Assembly: GCF_030145145.1 (NCBI RefSeq)
Contig: NZ_JAQYWD010000004.1
Location: forward strand, 52,622 to 116,621
Length of the DNA: 64,000 nt
Origin: Desulfobacula sp.
GTDB lineage: Bacteria; Desulfobacterota; Desulfobacteria; Desulfobacterales; Desulfobacteraceae
Direction: 5' to 3'
Below the pieces are notes generated by a model. The model had not been told where the DNA came from. It saw only the letters and a program-made list of their open reading frames with translations, and did not search any database. Below are positions 53,024 through 61,277 of this stretch, one piece after another (within the stretch, counting starts at the first letter, position 1; the number at the start of each line of letters is the position of its first letter). The position numbers were made by a program, and so were the translations under genes.

Positions 53024-53086
53024 CTCAACTTTCGGTCTTTTGCTGTAATGAAACCCATGTAAAAATGGTCACATCCGAAAGTTGCG
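53024..53086. repeat. Family 1 outer repeat, copy F, inside tup operon
   Basis: CAACTTTCGG (53026-53035) and CCGAAAGTTG (53075-53084) form a perfect ten-base inverted repeat between tupA and tupB. The part TAAAAATGGTCACATCCGAA matches the right flank of copy A. The inner GGGTCAGGCTTT part is missing. Confidence 0.65.
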
Positions 53087-53098
53087 TTAAAGGAGATT

Positions 53099-53785
53099 AT
53101 GGATTTTATTGTTGCAGGTTTTATCAAGGCCATTGAGCTTCTGATAAGCGGCGACATCTCCACATGGACTGCTGTCTGGGCCACATTAAAAGTGTCCACC
53201 TGCTCCATGCTCATGAGCATTGGCGCAGGGTTGCCCTGCGGATTTGTGCTGGGTTTTTTTGAGTTCAAAGGCAAAAAACATTTAAGGACCCTTGTGGATA
53301 CACTCCTGGCCTTACCAACGGTTTTTGTCGGCCTGGCGGTTTATGCGGTGATTTCACGCCAGGGACCGCTGGGTGAACTGGGCCTGCTGTTCACCTTGAC
53401 CGGCATTGCCATAGGCCAGACCATCCTTGCCTTTCCCATTGTAACCGCCATTACAGCTTCCACCATTGAAAATATTGACTATGACCTTAAATTGACCCTT
53501 GTTTCCCTGGGGGCGGGCAAACGCCATATCATCGCCACCTGTCTCTGGGAAGTCCGGTATGGCATCCTGGCGGCAGCCGTCACCGCCTATGGCCGGGTGT
53601 TAACCGAAGTCGGCATCTCCATGATGGTGGGAGGCAATATCAAGTACCACACCCGCACCGTCACCACCGCCATTGCCCTGGAAACCAACAAAGGCCTGTT
53701 TGCCGACGGCATTGCATTGGGGCTGGTGTTAATCACCATTGCGTTTATCGTGAATCTCTCCCTGTCTTTTTTAAGGAAACAATGA
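53099..53785 (+). CDS. tupB: Tungstate ABC transporter permease TupB
   Basis: Inner-membrane permease with about five to six hydrophobic segments in 228 residues. The cytoplasmic EAA loop region reads 'LVSLGAGKRHIIATCLWEVR' and 'YGRVLTEVGISMMVGGNI'. AAAGGAG lies four bases before the ATG. It overlaps tupC by four bases. An 85-base gap with a hairpin separates it from tupA, which could set differential expression. Confidence 0.92.
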   Translation: MDFIVAGFIKAIELLISGDISTWTAVWATLKVSTCSMLMSIGAGLPCGFVLGFFEFKGKKHLRTLVDTLLALPTVFVGLAVYAVISRQGPLGELGLLFTLTGIAIGQTILAFPIVTAITASTIENIDYDLKLTLVSLGAGKRHIIATCLWEVRYGILAAAVTAYGRVLTEVGISMMVGGNIKYHTRTVTTAIALETNKGLFADGIALGLVLITIAFIVNLSLSFLRKQ

Positions 53786-54810
53786 CCCCCCCCCATCCAG
53801 CATACCAGTTACGCCATATCCAACACTATTATGGGGATAAAAAAGTGTTGGATATCCAGGATCTTACCATTGAAAACGGCTCGATTACCGGCCTGATCGG
53901 GCCCAATGGCAGCGGGAAAAGTACCTTGCTGAAAATACTGGCCTTTGCCCTGAGACCCACCCGGGGACAGATTTTCTACAACGGGCGACCGGAAGTGCCG
54001 TTTTCACAGACGATCCGGTCAAAGGTGACCCTTTTGACCCAGAAACCTTATCTGCTAAAACGCACGGTTTTTGAAAATATTGTGTATGGATTAAAAATCC
54101 GTCGAGACGATAATGATCTTACAAACAGAGTAAAAAAGGCCCTTTTGAATGTCGGGCTTGACTATAACCGGTTTGCCGCCAGGAAATGGCACGAATTGTC
54201 AGGCGGAGAGGCACAGCGGGTAGCCATGGCAGCCAGGCTTATCCTGAAACCTGAAATCCTGCTCCTGGATGAACCCATTACAAGTGTGGATACGAAAAGC
54301 GCAAAATTGATTCGCCAGGCATCATTAAATGCCCGGGACAATTGGGGGACGACCCTGGTCATTGCCAGCCATGATGTGCAGTGGCTGGGCTCCATCAGCG
54401 ACCGACAGCTTGCCATCTTTAACGGTACGATTTTCGCTACGGGCATGGAAAATATTATCACCGGACCTTTTGAAAAAACAGGTAAAAAAACCATTGTGAA
54501 AGCCCTTGATGACGGCCAGAGAATCCGCCTGAAAGCGCCTGCCCAAGAGTTAGGATCGGCCATTATCCGGAAACAAAACATCACCATTGGCCTTGAACAG
54601 CACCCCGACAAAGGATTGGACAATCAATTGTCCGGCCATATTGTGTCCCTGATGCTGGAAAATAAAAGCGGGCATATCATGGCCACCGTCGCTATTCACG
54701 ATCTTACGCTGATCACGAGGCTGTCTCCCGACCAAATCAGCCGATTTAACCTTTATCCCGGCAAAAGCGTTATGCTCGGCTTTCATTCAACCGATGTTGA
54801 ATGGATATAA
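53782..54810 (+). CDS. tupC: Tungstate ABC transporter ATPase TupC with TOBE-like tail
   Basis: ABC ATPase of 342 residues. Walker A 'GLIGPNGSGKSTLL', signature 'LSGGEAQRVAMAARL', Walker B 'ILLLDEPITSVD'. From about residue 265 a Mop/TOBE-like domain follows ('SGHIVSLMLENKSGHIMATV'), which in molybdate/tungstate importers can bind the oxyanion and regulate transport. It overlaps tupB. Confidence 0.92.
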   Translation: MTPPHPAYQLRHIQHYYGDKKVLDIQDLTIENGSITGLIGPNGSGKSTLLKILAFALRPTRGQIFYNGRPEVPFSQTIRSKVTLLTQKPYLLKRTVFENIVYGLKIRRDDNDLTNRVKKALLNVGLDYNRFAARKWHELSGGEAQRVAMAARLILKPEILLLDEPITSVDTKSAKLIRQASLNARDNWGTTLVIASHDVQWLGSISDRQLAIFNGTIFATGMENIITGPFEKTGKKTIVKALDDGQRIRLKAPAQELGSAIIRKQNITIGLEQHPDKGLDNQLSGHIVSLMLENKSGHIMATVAIHDLTLITRLSPDQISRFNLYPGKSVMLGFHSTDVEWI

Positions 54811-54818
54811 TGTTTGAT

Positions 54819-55415
54819 CTAAGCAACGGCAACCCTTCGATTTTCTATCATTTTAGGACAAATGGCGTTTACAGCATTTACTTTATACACTAGGGCATCT
54901 TTTATGAACCCCATGCTGTTTGCTGAAAGGGGGTTGTTATTTTTAAAAACAGCTTCTTCCATCGGGAAAAAGATATTGTCTTTCTGGGTTGTTTTATTAA
55001 AAAAATCAATCACATATTCCTGTGTTTCCAGGTAACAATCCATCTGTATACCACAAATCCTTGACGTCAGGATATACCAGTTGACGGCTGCCTCAAACAA
55101 TTTCCGGCCGATTTCAATCTTTTCCTCTATACTGATCATCCGGGCAATCACAAACCGGACAAACTCAATGGAATTTTTTTCGCAGACAACTCCTTTAAAA
55201 GACTCCTGAAACGGCAATTTACCATTTTGCTGCTCAATGATCCCCAAAACACCCACAATTTCATACTTGGAAAAATCCAAAACAATGATATATTCATCGG
55301 GTTTTGGTATGGTTTTTCCTTCAGCAAGCATTTTACGCGTAATGTACTCTTTTTCCACCAGTGCATGGGCGTCATCAAATGCTTTTCCCCTTTTTGTAAA
55401 ATAAACACTTTTCAT
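54819..55415 (-). CDS. Orphan GNAT-fold protein, autoinducer/N-acyl-amino-acid synthase-like
   Basis: 198 residues from the ATG at 55415 (AAAGGA seven bases upstream). Not firmly assigned. It follows the LuxI/FeeM pattern: an N-terminal helix with acidic and Arg/Lys residues ('ALVEKEYITRKML'), a strand pair 'YIIVLDFSKYEIVGVLGIIE', 'LPFQESF', and the key helix-strand 'NSIEFVRFVIARM', where AHL synthases have E-x-x-R-F. So an acyl-transfer enzyme producing an acylated small molecule is possible. No LuxR-type gene is in the window. A sigma-54-like site and hairpins lie in the 560-base upstream gap. Confidence 0.55.
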   Translation of the reverse strand: MKSVYFTKRGKAFDDAHALVEKEYITRKMLAEGKTIPKPDEYIIVLDFSKYEIVGVLGIIEQQNGKLPFQESFKGVVCEKNSIEFVRFVIARMISIEEKIEIGRKLFEAAVNWYILTSRICGIQMDCYLETQEYVIDFFNKTTQKDNIFFPMEEAVFKNNNPLSANSMGFIKDALVYKVNAVNAICPKMIENRRVAVA

Positions 55416-55596
55416 CTTGATTTCCTTTTTTTTACTTGATTTTTCTTGAACCACCCATTTTAAAAAAATCAATCCTAAATATGAAAAAAATTTTCATAAC
55501 TTACTTTAATTGTTGCCAATTTTAAAAAAACCTTAAAATACATGCTTTTTTTTTTGACGGTTTTATCCTCCTTGAAAAGGCTGACTTCCCATTAAA

Positions 55597-55672
55597 AAAA
55601 AGGACATTACCATATCAAAAAAAAAGCCACAACGAAAAAGGACACTGTCATATCAGTCCCCTTTTTCTGCCC
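55597..55672. repeat. Direct 21-base repeats with terminator-like hairpin
   Basis: AAAAAGGACATTACCATATCA (55597-55617) and AAAAAGGACACTGTCATATC (55635-55654) repeat with a 38-base period. The second extends into CAGTCCCCTTTTT, giving an A-rich/T-rich hairpin that could end transcription of mltA or be a REP-like element. Confidence 0.5.
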
Positions 55673-55768
55673 CACCCAACTGAATAAAATAATGTGCTTA
55701 CCATCCCCCCCTTTTTAAACGCAAACGGGTTAAGAATATTCAGCCATCATTCCATTTTTAATTGACAC

Positions 55769-55784
55769 TGCAAGTTCTGTTCCA
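55769..55784 (-). promoter_or_regulatory. Sigma-54-like site upstream of orphan GNAT gene
   Basis: The minus strand reads TGGAACAGAACTTGCA: GG and TTGCA at correct spacing. It is about 340 bases upstream of the ATG at 55415, a long leader, so it may be a chance match. Confidence 0.35.
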
Positions 55785-55979
55785 ATTATCACAATGAGAA
55801 TGGATTGTATTCTCTACTGATTTGGTCAACAAAGCGTATCACCCGCTCAAAAAAATGATTCCATTTGCGACTTCAACAGAATGAAACAAAGGAAAACAGG
55901 ACATTTCTGGATAATAAAGGTTATAAAATAAGGAATAAATGTAATACCATTGTGTACTAATTTATATGAACCAGGCGGT

Positions 55980-57215
55980 TCATTTCACCCCGGCAGCCAT
56001 CTCCGGTTTTAAGACAAGAAAAAACAATTTCCCGTAGGTGTTCATATGACCGGCCGTAAATTCGGCATATGTCCCATTTCCACAGAAAAGATCCGCCCTT
56101 GCCGGCCCTTTAATGGCACCGCCTGTATCTTGATTCAACACAAAAAACGCAGCGTTTTCCCACGCCTTTAATGGCAGTAGTGTTTGTTCGTCCGGTAATT
56201 GTGCCTGGGCAAAGCACAAGGCCCCTTTGGGAAACAGCCGGCTGTCCGTGGCAATGGACCGCAGGGCCGTAACCTCAACACCAAGGCTGCCATAGGGGCC
56301 GCCTTGTTCCCGTTGAAAAAAGACAACACTCTTATTCTGGTGTAGGACCTCATCCATTCTTTCCGGGTGCTGTTCCAGCCAGGTTCGGATGGCCTGCATG
56401 GACATGTTCTCTTTTAAAATTTCGTTTTTTTTCATGAGGTATCGTCCAATGGACCGGTAAGCATTGCCATTGGTGCCGGCATAATGCACCCGCAGCACCT
56501 CCCCCTGGCCCAGATCAATCCTCCCCGACCCCTGGATTTCCAGGAAAAACCGGTCGACCCGGCTTTTCAACCACACCACCGGCACAGATTTCATATGAAA
56601 CGCGTCCAAAGAATTAATTTGGGCCCTTGAATAATATGGCACGACCCGATTGGTGGCCTCATTGACCCGTGCCACCAGGCGTTTGTGACCTTTATACTGA
56701 TCTGAAAACGCTGACAAATCAATCTCCAGTAAATCATTGGGCCGGGAATACACCGAATACGGATAGGCATCGCTCCGGGTGAGCCGTCCCTCATAGGTGG
56801 GCTCGTAATAGCCGGTGAACAGCACCTCACCTGCCTCGTTTCCAGCGGCGGCATACACGGCGCAGCCGCGCCGGACAAACGTGTTCAACGCCTCGGTGGA
56901 CGGCCCTTCCAACAAAAAGGCCTTAATGGTTTCCAACGACACGATCATATGCGCGGCCGTGTACCGCTCGTTTCCATACGCATATTGTCGATCCAGGGGA
57001 ACCCGGTTAAAATACGCAAGGCTATGATCAATGGCAACCACCAGATCCTGGAAACCAAACCGGTCCATAAACACCGGATACTGCTGCGGTCTTAATTTTT
57101 TCAGGGACCTGAAAGGGACAGGCTCTTCTTTAACCCCTGGATGACATCCGTTAAAAAAACAGACCATGACCCCAAGAAAAATCCCCCCCATTATTTTTAC
57201 TACGATTGCCTTCAT
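55980..57215 (-). CDS. mltA: Membrane-bound lytic transglycosylase MltA
   Basis: Outer-membrane lipoprotein cutting peptidoglycan glycan strands. Signal with lipobox 'CFFNGC' (acylated Cys24). The MltA domain starts around 'FTGYYEPTYEGR' and has 'VWLKSRVDRFFLEIQGSGR', and the C-terminal 3D domain includes the catalytic Asp region 'NQDTGGAIKGPARADLFCG'. 411 residues. Its ATG overlaps the rmuC stop. Confidence 0.94.
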   Translation of the reverse strand: MKAIVVKIMGGIFLGVMVCFFNGCHPGVKEEPVPFRSLKKLRPQQYPVFMDRFGFQDLVVAIDHSLAYFNRVPLDRQYAYGNERYTAAHMIVSLETIKAFLLEGPSTEALNTFVRRGCAVYAAAGNEAGEVLFTGYYEPTYEGRLTRSDAYPYSVYSRPNDLLEIDLSAFSDQYKGHKRLVARVNEATNRVVPYYSRAQINSLDAFHMKSVPVVWLKSRVDRFFLEIQGSGRIDLGQGEVLRVHYAGTNGNAYRSIGRYLMKKNEILKENMSMQAIRTWLEQHPERMDEVLHQNKSVVFFQREQGGPYGSLGVEVTALRSIATDSRLFPKGALCFAQAQLPDEQTLLPLKAWENAAFFVLNQDTGGAIKGPARADLFCGNGTYAEFTAGHMNTYGKLFFLVLKPEMAAGVK

Positions 57216-58348
57216 CGCCTGGACACCGTATTAAATTCCCGGGTAACGGTGTTTGAATAGTCAATGCCGTGCAGGTCATCCATGGCTTTAGATGACACCT
57301 CAAGGGTTTCCAGTTTTTTTGCCGTGGACATGACCCGGGTTTCCATTACCCCCACGGTACGGTTATAGGCTGACACACACTTTGCCAGATCCTTTCCCAG
57401 ACCGTTGACATGATCGGTCATGCTGCAGAGCCGGGAAAAAAGTTCCCCCCCCAGCACTCGGATCTCTTCGGCGTTTTCATAGCTTTTTTTTTGTTTCCAG
57501 GAATAAGAAACCGCCTTTAAAAGGGCAATCAAAGTAGTGGGGGTGGCCAAGATCACGCCCTTTTCAATGCCCGTTTCAATCAAATCCGGTTGAACCGCTA
57601 ACGCGGCACTGAAAAAATTCTCACCAGGAATAAACAACACCACAAATTCAGGGGTCGGGGAAATCTGTTGAAAATAATTCTTGGACGACAGATTGACAAT
57701 ATGCTGGTGCACCTGGCGGGCATGGTCTTTCATGCGGGTTTCCCTTTCGGTTTCACTGGCAGCTTCCAGGGCATCCAGGTAGGCCATTAACGGCACCTTG
57801 GAATCAATGATAATGTGGCGGTTTTCCGGCAGGGTCACCACCATGTCCGGACGGATAGCCCCTTTGCCGACCCCGGATGCCAACTGCTCCTGAAAGTCGC
57901 AATGGTCGGTCATCCCGGCCAGCTCTGCCACCCGCTTCAAGGTGATCTCCCCCCATCGTCCCCGGACATGGGGCACCCGTAATGCCTTGACAAGATTTCC
58001 GGTTTCAATGTGCAGCAAGTTCTGATGCCGCCCCATTTCCAGGAGTCGTTCAGCAATGGCCCCATAGGCCTTTTCCCGGTCTTTTTCCATGAGATGGAGA
58101 TGGGCTTCGTATTTATCAAGGGTCTGCCGGACCGGATCCACGGTTCTCAAGATCTCATTTCCCTTGATATCAAACTCTTTCCTGGCTTCCTTCACATAGG
58201 ACGAAAAATACTGGTCCGCCAGGGCCATAAACCGGGTTGAATTATCATACAGGGCCTCTTTGGACAGGGTTTTCAATTTTTTTGAAATAAACATCCCGCT
58301 GATCCGTCCCAGGATCATGCAGACCAGCAACCCCACACCAAACCCCAT
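57212..58348 (-). CDS. rmuC: DNA recombination protein RmuC
   Basis: Membrane-anchored nuclease-fold protein that limits inversions between short repeats. One N-terminal hydrophobic segment (residues 1-17), a coiled coil to about 130, then the RmuC domain ('RGRWGEITLKRVAELAGM', 'PDMVVTLPENRHIIIDSKVP', 'PEFVVLFIPGENFFSAAL'). 378 residues, a little shorter than usual at the N-terminus. The ATG at 58348 may be the true start, but the hydrophobic stretch begins a few residues before it, so a non-ATG upstream start is possible. Confidence 0.9.
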   Translation of the reverse strand: MGFGVGLLVCMILGRISGMFISKKLKTLSKEALYDNSTRFMALADQYFSSYVKEARKEFDIKGNEILRTVDPVRQTLDKYEAHLHLMEKDREKAYGAIAERLLEMGRHQNLLHIETGNLVKALRVPHVRGRWGEITLKRVAELAGMTDHCDFQEQLASGVGKGAIRPDMVVTLPENRHIIIDSKVPLMAYLDALEAASETERETRMKDHARQVHQHIVNLSSKNYFQQISPTPEFVVLFIPGENFFSAALAVQPDLIETGIEKGVILATPTTLIALLKAVSYSWKQKKSYENAEEIRVLGGELFSRLCSMTDHVNGLGKDLAKCVSAYNRTVGVMETRVMSTAKKLETLEVSSKAMDDLHGIDYSNTVTREFNTVSRR

Positions 58349-58382
58349 ACCCAGATAAGCCAGATTTTCAAGGGTGACCCCG

Positions 58383-58859
58383 CTATGTTGCAGTATAGGT
58401 TCCGCTTTTTCCCCCTGATTTGGATTTCAGATAGATATCGGAAATCCGCATGGCCCGGTCATAGGATTTGCACATGTCGTATATGGTTAAGGCAGCCACG
58501 GAAACAGCGGTCAAGGCCTCCATTTCCACACCGGTTTTTCCCACCAGTGATACCTCGGCCTCAATCATAATGGCCGGGGCGCTGGTATCAAAGGAAAAGT
58601 CAACCCTGGCATGGGTGATATTCAATGGATGACACATGGGGATCAGGTCCGATGTTTTCTTGGCCGCCATGACACCGGCAATTCTGGCCGCTTCCAGCAC
58701 ATTCCCCTTTTTGACTTTTTCATCCATGATCCGGTCAAGGGTCGCGGCCTCCATTGAAATTCTGCCGACCACAACAGCCACCCGTTTGGTTTCGGCCTTC
58801 TCGCCCACATCCACCATCCGGACCCGGCCCTCTTTATCGAGATGCGTAAACTCTGTCAT
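58383..58859 (-). CDS. moaC: Cyclic pyranopterin monophosphate synthase MoaC
   Basis: With MoaA, makes cPMP for molybdopterin. 158 residues: 'EAARIAGVMAAKKTSDLIPM', 'CHPLNITHARVDF', 'KTGVEMEALTAVSVAALTIY' and the catalytic Lys/Asp in 'DMCKSYDRAM'. It sits 8 bases downstream of the MoaE-like gene. Confidence 0.97.
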   Translation of the reverse strand: MTEFTHLDKEGRVRMVDVGEKAETKRVAVVVGRISMEAATLDRIMDEKVKKGNVLEAARIAGVMAAKKTSDLIPMCHPLNITHARVDFSFDTSAPAIMIEAEVSLVGKTGVEMEALTAVSVAALTIYDMCKSYDRAMRISDIYLKSKSGGKSGTYTAT

Positions 58860-58867
58860 TTTTTGTC

Positions 58868-59227
58868 CTATTTAAAATATTGGGTCTTGCTGGTCACCTC
58901 TTTCTTGACCAGGTTCAGTGTATCCGTCAGGGAAGCCAATACATTTTCCCGGATATCCCCGGCCACCACCAGGAACATGACATCATCTCCCACGGCAAGG
59001 GGTTTGCCCTCATTGATATGAATCAGGATATCAACGATACCCGGCCGTTTTTTCTGTTCTTCCAGGATCTGCGCCAGTCGGTCATGGTCCACGACAATCT
59101 CAAGCCCGGTCACTTCATCCCCTTCCCGGGACGTCTTCCTGACCACACCATTGTGACATAAAATCATTCCGGCCTTGTGGTAATCCGGATGCTGTTTGAT
59201 CTGCTCCAGCAGTGTTGTAATGTTCAT
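58868..59227 (-). CDS. MoaE-like protein (divergent)
   Basis: 119 residues from the ATG at 59227 with AAGGAG upstream (the frame opens further up at 59305, inside mobA). It resembles MoaE, the large subunit of molybdopterin synthase, in length and pattern ('AGMILCHNGVVRKTSREGDE', 'VTGLEIVVDHDRL', 'DILIHINEGKPLAVGDDVMF'). The C-terminal catalytic Lys region of MoaE (W-K-K-E) is not recognisable ('VKKEVTSKTQYFK'). No MoaD is visible nearby. Function as MPT synthase subunit is therefore uncertain. Confidence 0.7.
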   Translation of the reverse strand: MNITTLLEQIKQHPDYHKAGMILCHNGVVRKTSREGDEVTGLEIVVDHDRLAQILEEQKKRPGIVDILIHINEGKPLAVGDDVMFLVVAGDIRENVLASLTDTLNLVKKEVTSKTQYFK

Positions 59228-59243
59228 GGGATTCTCCTTATTC

Positions 59244-59852
59244 TTAGGGTTTGGTTCTATCCACCAGCCGTTTGGCGGTTTCAAGGTCTTCGGGGGTGTT
59301 GACATTAAAGATAAAGCGCATGTCCGGGTCCAATGCCTTTAATTGATCCACGGGCACTTTCTTGACTTTTTTTTCCCTGAAAAATTTTTTGATCATGAAA
59401 ATTTCTTTTTCAAGGTTTGCCTCTATCAAGGGAATACAGTCTTTTGAATACACGGCGGACAAGGCTTCAAGCCCGTCATCCGTCTGGGGAACAATCACCT
59501 CATACCCGGGTTCGATCTGGTTCACCATATGTTCAATCACCGCCGGTTTGACAAACGGGGTATCACAGGCGGTCACGTAGGCATACGGACAGGCAGCATA
59601 AAAAAGCCCGGCGTGAAGGCCTGCCAGGGCACACCGTGACGGGATAATATCGGTGACCACGGTCATGTCCCAGCCGGCAAAGTCCCGGGGATCATTGACC
59701 ACGATAATGACCTCTTTGAACAAGGTGGAGAACACCTTGTAAATGCTTTCCAGAATCATCACCTCCCCGATCTTTCGAAAGGTCTTTTTCTTGCCCGGCA
59801 GCCGGATGTTTTTCCCGCCGGCCAGTATCACACCTGTACAATCAAATTTCAT
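59244..59852 (-). CDS. mobA: Molybdenum cofactor guanylyltransferase MobA
   Basis: Attaches GMP to molybdopterin. The nucleotide loop is 'VILAGGKNIRLPGKKK', a variant of the usual LAGGxSxRMGxDK. The metal-binding Asp is in 'YVTACDTPFVKP', and 'FNVNTPEDLETAKRL' is near the end. I use the ATG at 59852; a GTG two codons upstream is also possible. The next gene overlaps its end. Its leader contains the left edge of a family 1 repeat (copy D). Confidence 0.88.
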   Translation of the reverse strand: MKFDCTGVILAGGKNIRLPGKKKTFRKIGEVMILESIYKVFSTLFKEVIIVVNDPRDFAGWDMTVVTDIIPSRCALAGLHAGLFYAACPYAYVTACDTPFVKPAVIEHMVNQIEPGYEVIVPQTDDGLEALSAVYSKDCIPLIEANLEKEIFMIKKFFREKKVKKVPVDQLKALDPDMRFIFNVNTPEDLETAKRLVDRTKP

Positions 59853-59875
59853 TCCCACCTGTCCTTTATTTATAC

Positions 59876-59975
59876 GGCTTTCTTTATTGCGCTGATTGCC
59901 GGCCGGTCATTAAAGTTTTGATAACCGCAACAACAAAAAAAACTGACCCTGTCTGTCATCAACAAAAGTTGAATA
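59876..59975. repeat. Family 1 repeat, copy D (degenerate)
   Basis: GGCTTTCTTTATTGCGCTGA through AACTGACCCTGTCTGTCATC and AAAAGTTGAATACGTCA. It aligns along its length with copy C and has lost the full GGGTCAGGCTTT arm. Confidence 0.6.
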
Positions 59976-60060
59976 CGTCATCTTAACACTGCTTATAGCA
60001 ACTCAAAGTTAAAATCAAGGTGTTGCCCACCATAAAAAAAGATGATACAGATTCTACTGC

Positions 60061-60200
60061 ACTCAACTTTCGTGTAAATGTAAATGGGGTCAGGCTTTCT
60101 TTATTGCGCTTTTTGCTGGCTGGGTCATTAAGATTTTGATAAAAGCAACAATAAAAAAAAGCCTGACCCTGTCCATCATCAAATTTAAAAGTTGCGTCAC
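60061..60200. repeat. Family 1 repeat, copy C (best preserved)
   Basis: Inner arms GGGTCAGGCTTT (60087-60098) and AAAGCCTGACCC (60158-60169) are perfect; TTTATTG..CTTTT pairs with AAAAG..CAATAAA inside. Outer elements CTCAACTTTCG (60062-60072) and AAAGTTGCG (60188-60196) flank it. Confidence 0.75.
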
Positions 60201-60229
60201 ACACATATTAAACAAGGGAAGGCGGGTAT

Positions 60230-60766
60230 ATGAAAAAAAAAAGGACTCTCCTGAATGATCAGGATTTTAAGCGCATCATCACAAGAATGTCCCATGAAAT
60301 CATAGAAAAGCATAAAGGCACCCAAAACCTTGCCCTTGTCGGGATCCAGACCCGGGGAGATTTTCTGGCCAAACGCCTGGCCGACCAGATCCGGACCATT
60401 GAAACAGTGGCCCTTCCCGTGGGCAGTATGGATATCAATATGTACCGGGACGACTGGACAAAAATCAGCCATCAACCCATTGTACGGCCATCCAATATCC
60501 CTTTTTCCGTGGATGACATGGACATTATCCTGGTGGATGATGTGCTGTTCACCGGCAGGACCATCCGGGCGGCCATGGATGCCTTGATGGATTTCGGCCG
60601 TCCGTCCCGCATCGAACTGGCCATCCTGGTGGACCGGGGGCACCGGGAATTGCCCATCCAGGCCGATTACAAAGGGATTTCCATTAACACCGAACACCCG
60701 GATATGATCACCGTCCTGGTGTCTGAACATGACCACCAGGATATGGTATATATCGAACAGGATTAA
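60230..60766 (+). CDS. pyrR: Bifunctional pyrimidine regulator / uracil phosphoribosyltransferase PyrR
   Basis: PRTase-fold protein that binds pyr mRNA in Firmicutes and has uracil phosphoribosyltransferase activity. The PRPP motif is 'IILVDDVLFTGRTIRAAMDA', and 'LALVGIQTRGDFLAKRLA', 'YRDDWTK' and 'LVDRGHRELPIQADY' are typical. 178 residues. No pyr biosynthesis gene is adjacent; moaB follows after three bases. Confidence 0.95.
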   Translation: MKKKRTLLNDQDFKRIITRMSHEIIEKHKGTQNLALVGIQTRGDFLAKRLADQIRTIETVALPVGSMDINMYRDDWTKISHQPIVRPSNIPFSVDDMDIILVDDVLFTGRTIRAAMDALMDFGRPSRIELAILVDRGHRELPIQADYKGISINTEHPDMITVLVSEHDHQDMVYIEQD

Positions 60767-60769
60767 CAC

Positions 60770-61273
60770 ATGAGCACACTTTTACACAAAAAAAACGTAC
60801 CCAATCATATTAAAATTGCGATAATTTCAGTGTCCACCACACGGAATCTGTCCCAGGACGAATCCGGTGCCTGGATCAAAAAACAGGCCAAAAAAGAAGG
60901 CCATGAAGTGGTCATTCACCAGACCGTCACCGATGATATTGCAGCCATCAGGGAATTGACCCGGCATGTCACCGAAAAAATCTGCCCAGATGTCATTATC
61001 ATGTCCGGCGGCACGGGGATCAGCCCCAAGGACGTCACCATCGAAGCGGTCAAGCCCCTGTTTGCTAAAGAGCTCACCGCGTTTGGCCCCCTTTTTTCCC
61101 AGCTGAGCTTTGAAGAAATTGATTCTGCGGCCATTCTCTCCCGGGCCACGGCCGGCATCATCGAAAAAACCCTCCTGTTTTGCATGCCCGGCAGTATAAA
61201 AGCCTGCAAACTAGCCTGCAATGCCCTGATATTTCCGGAACTGGGACACCTCATGAAACATATTAAGGAATAA
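60770..61273 (+). CDS. moaB: Molybdopterin adenylyltransferase MoaB/Mog
   Basis: MoaB/MogA-fold protein of 167 residues acting in molybdopterin adenylylation. The MPT-binding motif is 'DVIIMSGGTGISPKDVTIEA', followed by 'SRATAGIIEKTLLFCMPGSI' with the Ser/Pro loop. It is cotranscribed after pyrR. With moaC, moaE-like and mobA across the divergent promoter region it makes a cofactor cluster. Confidence 0.92.
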   Translation: MSTLLHKKNVPNHIKIAIISVSTTRNLSQDESGAWIKKQAKKEGHEVVIHQTVTDDIAAIRELTRHVTEKICPDVIIMSGGTGISPKDVTIEAVKPLFAKELTAFGPLFSQLSFEEIDSAAILSRATAGIIEKTLLFCMPGSIKACKLACNALIFPELGHLMKHIKE

Positions 61274-61277
61274 GATA

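Larger units (their letters stand above)
55416..55979. other. 564-base gap between orphan GNAT and mltA
   Basis: No coding frame. It contains a palindrome TATGAAAA-aaa-TTTTCATA (55480-55498), two copies of a 21-base unit near 55597-55655, a hairpin, and a -24/-12-like site at 55769-55784 pointing left. Confidence 0.6.
59853..60229. other. 377-base divergent gap with tandem family 1 repeats
   Basis: Between mobA (left) and pyrR (right). Almost the whole gap is repeat DNA: copy D (59876-59975) and copy C (60061-60200). Promoters of both genes must lie in or between the repeats. I see no small gene. Confidence 0.65.

Noticed and set aside
60197..60769. 190-codon minus-strand frame opposite pyrR
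   Set aside because: pyrR on the plus strand has every family motif; the opposite frame is a shadow with no domain pattern or ribosome site.
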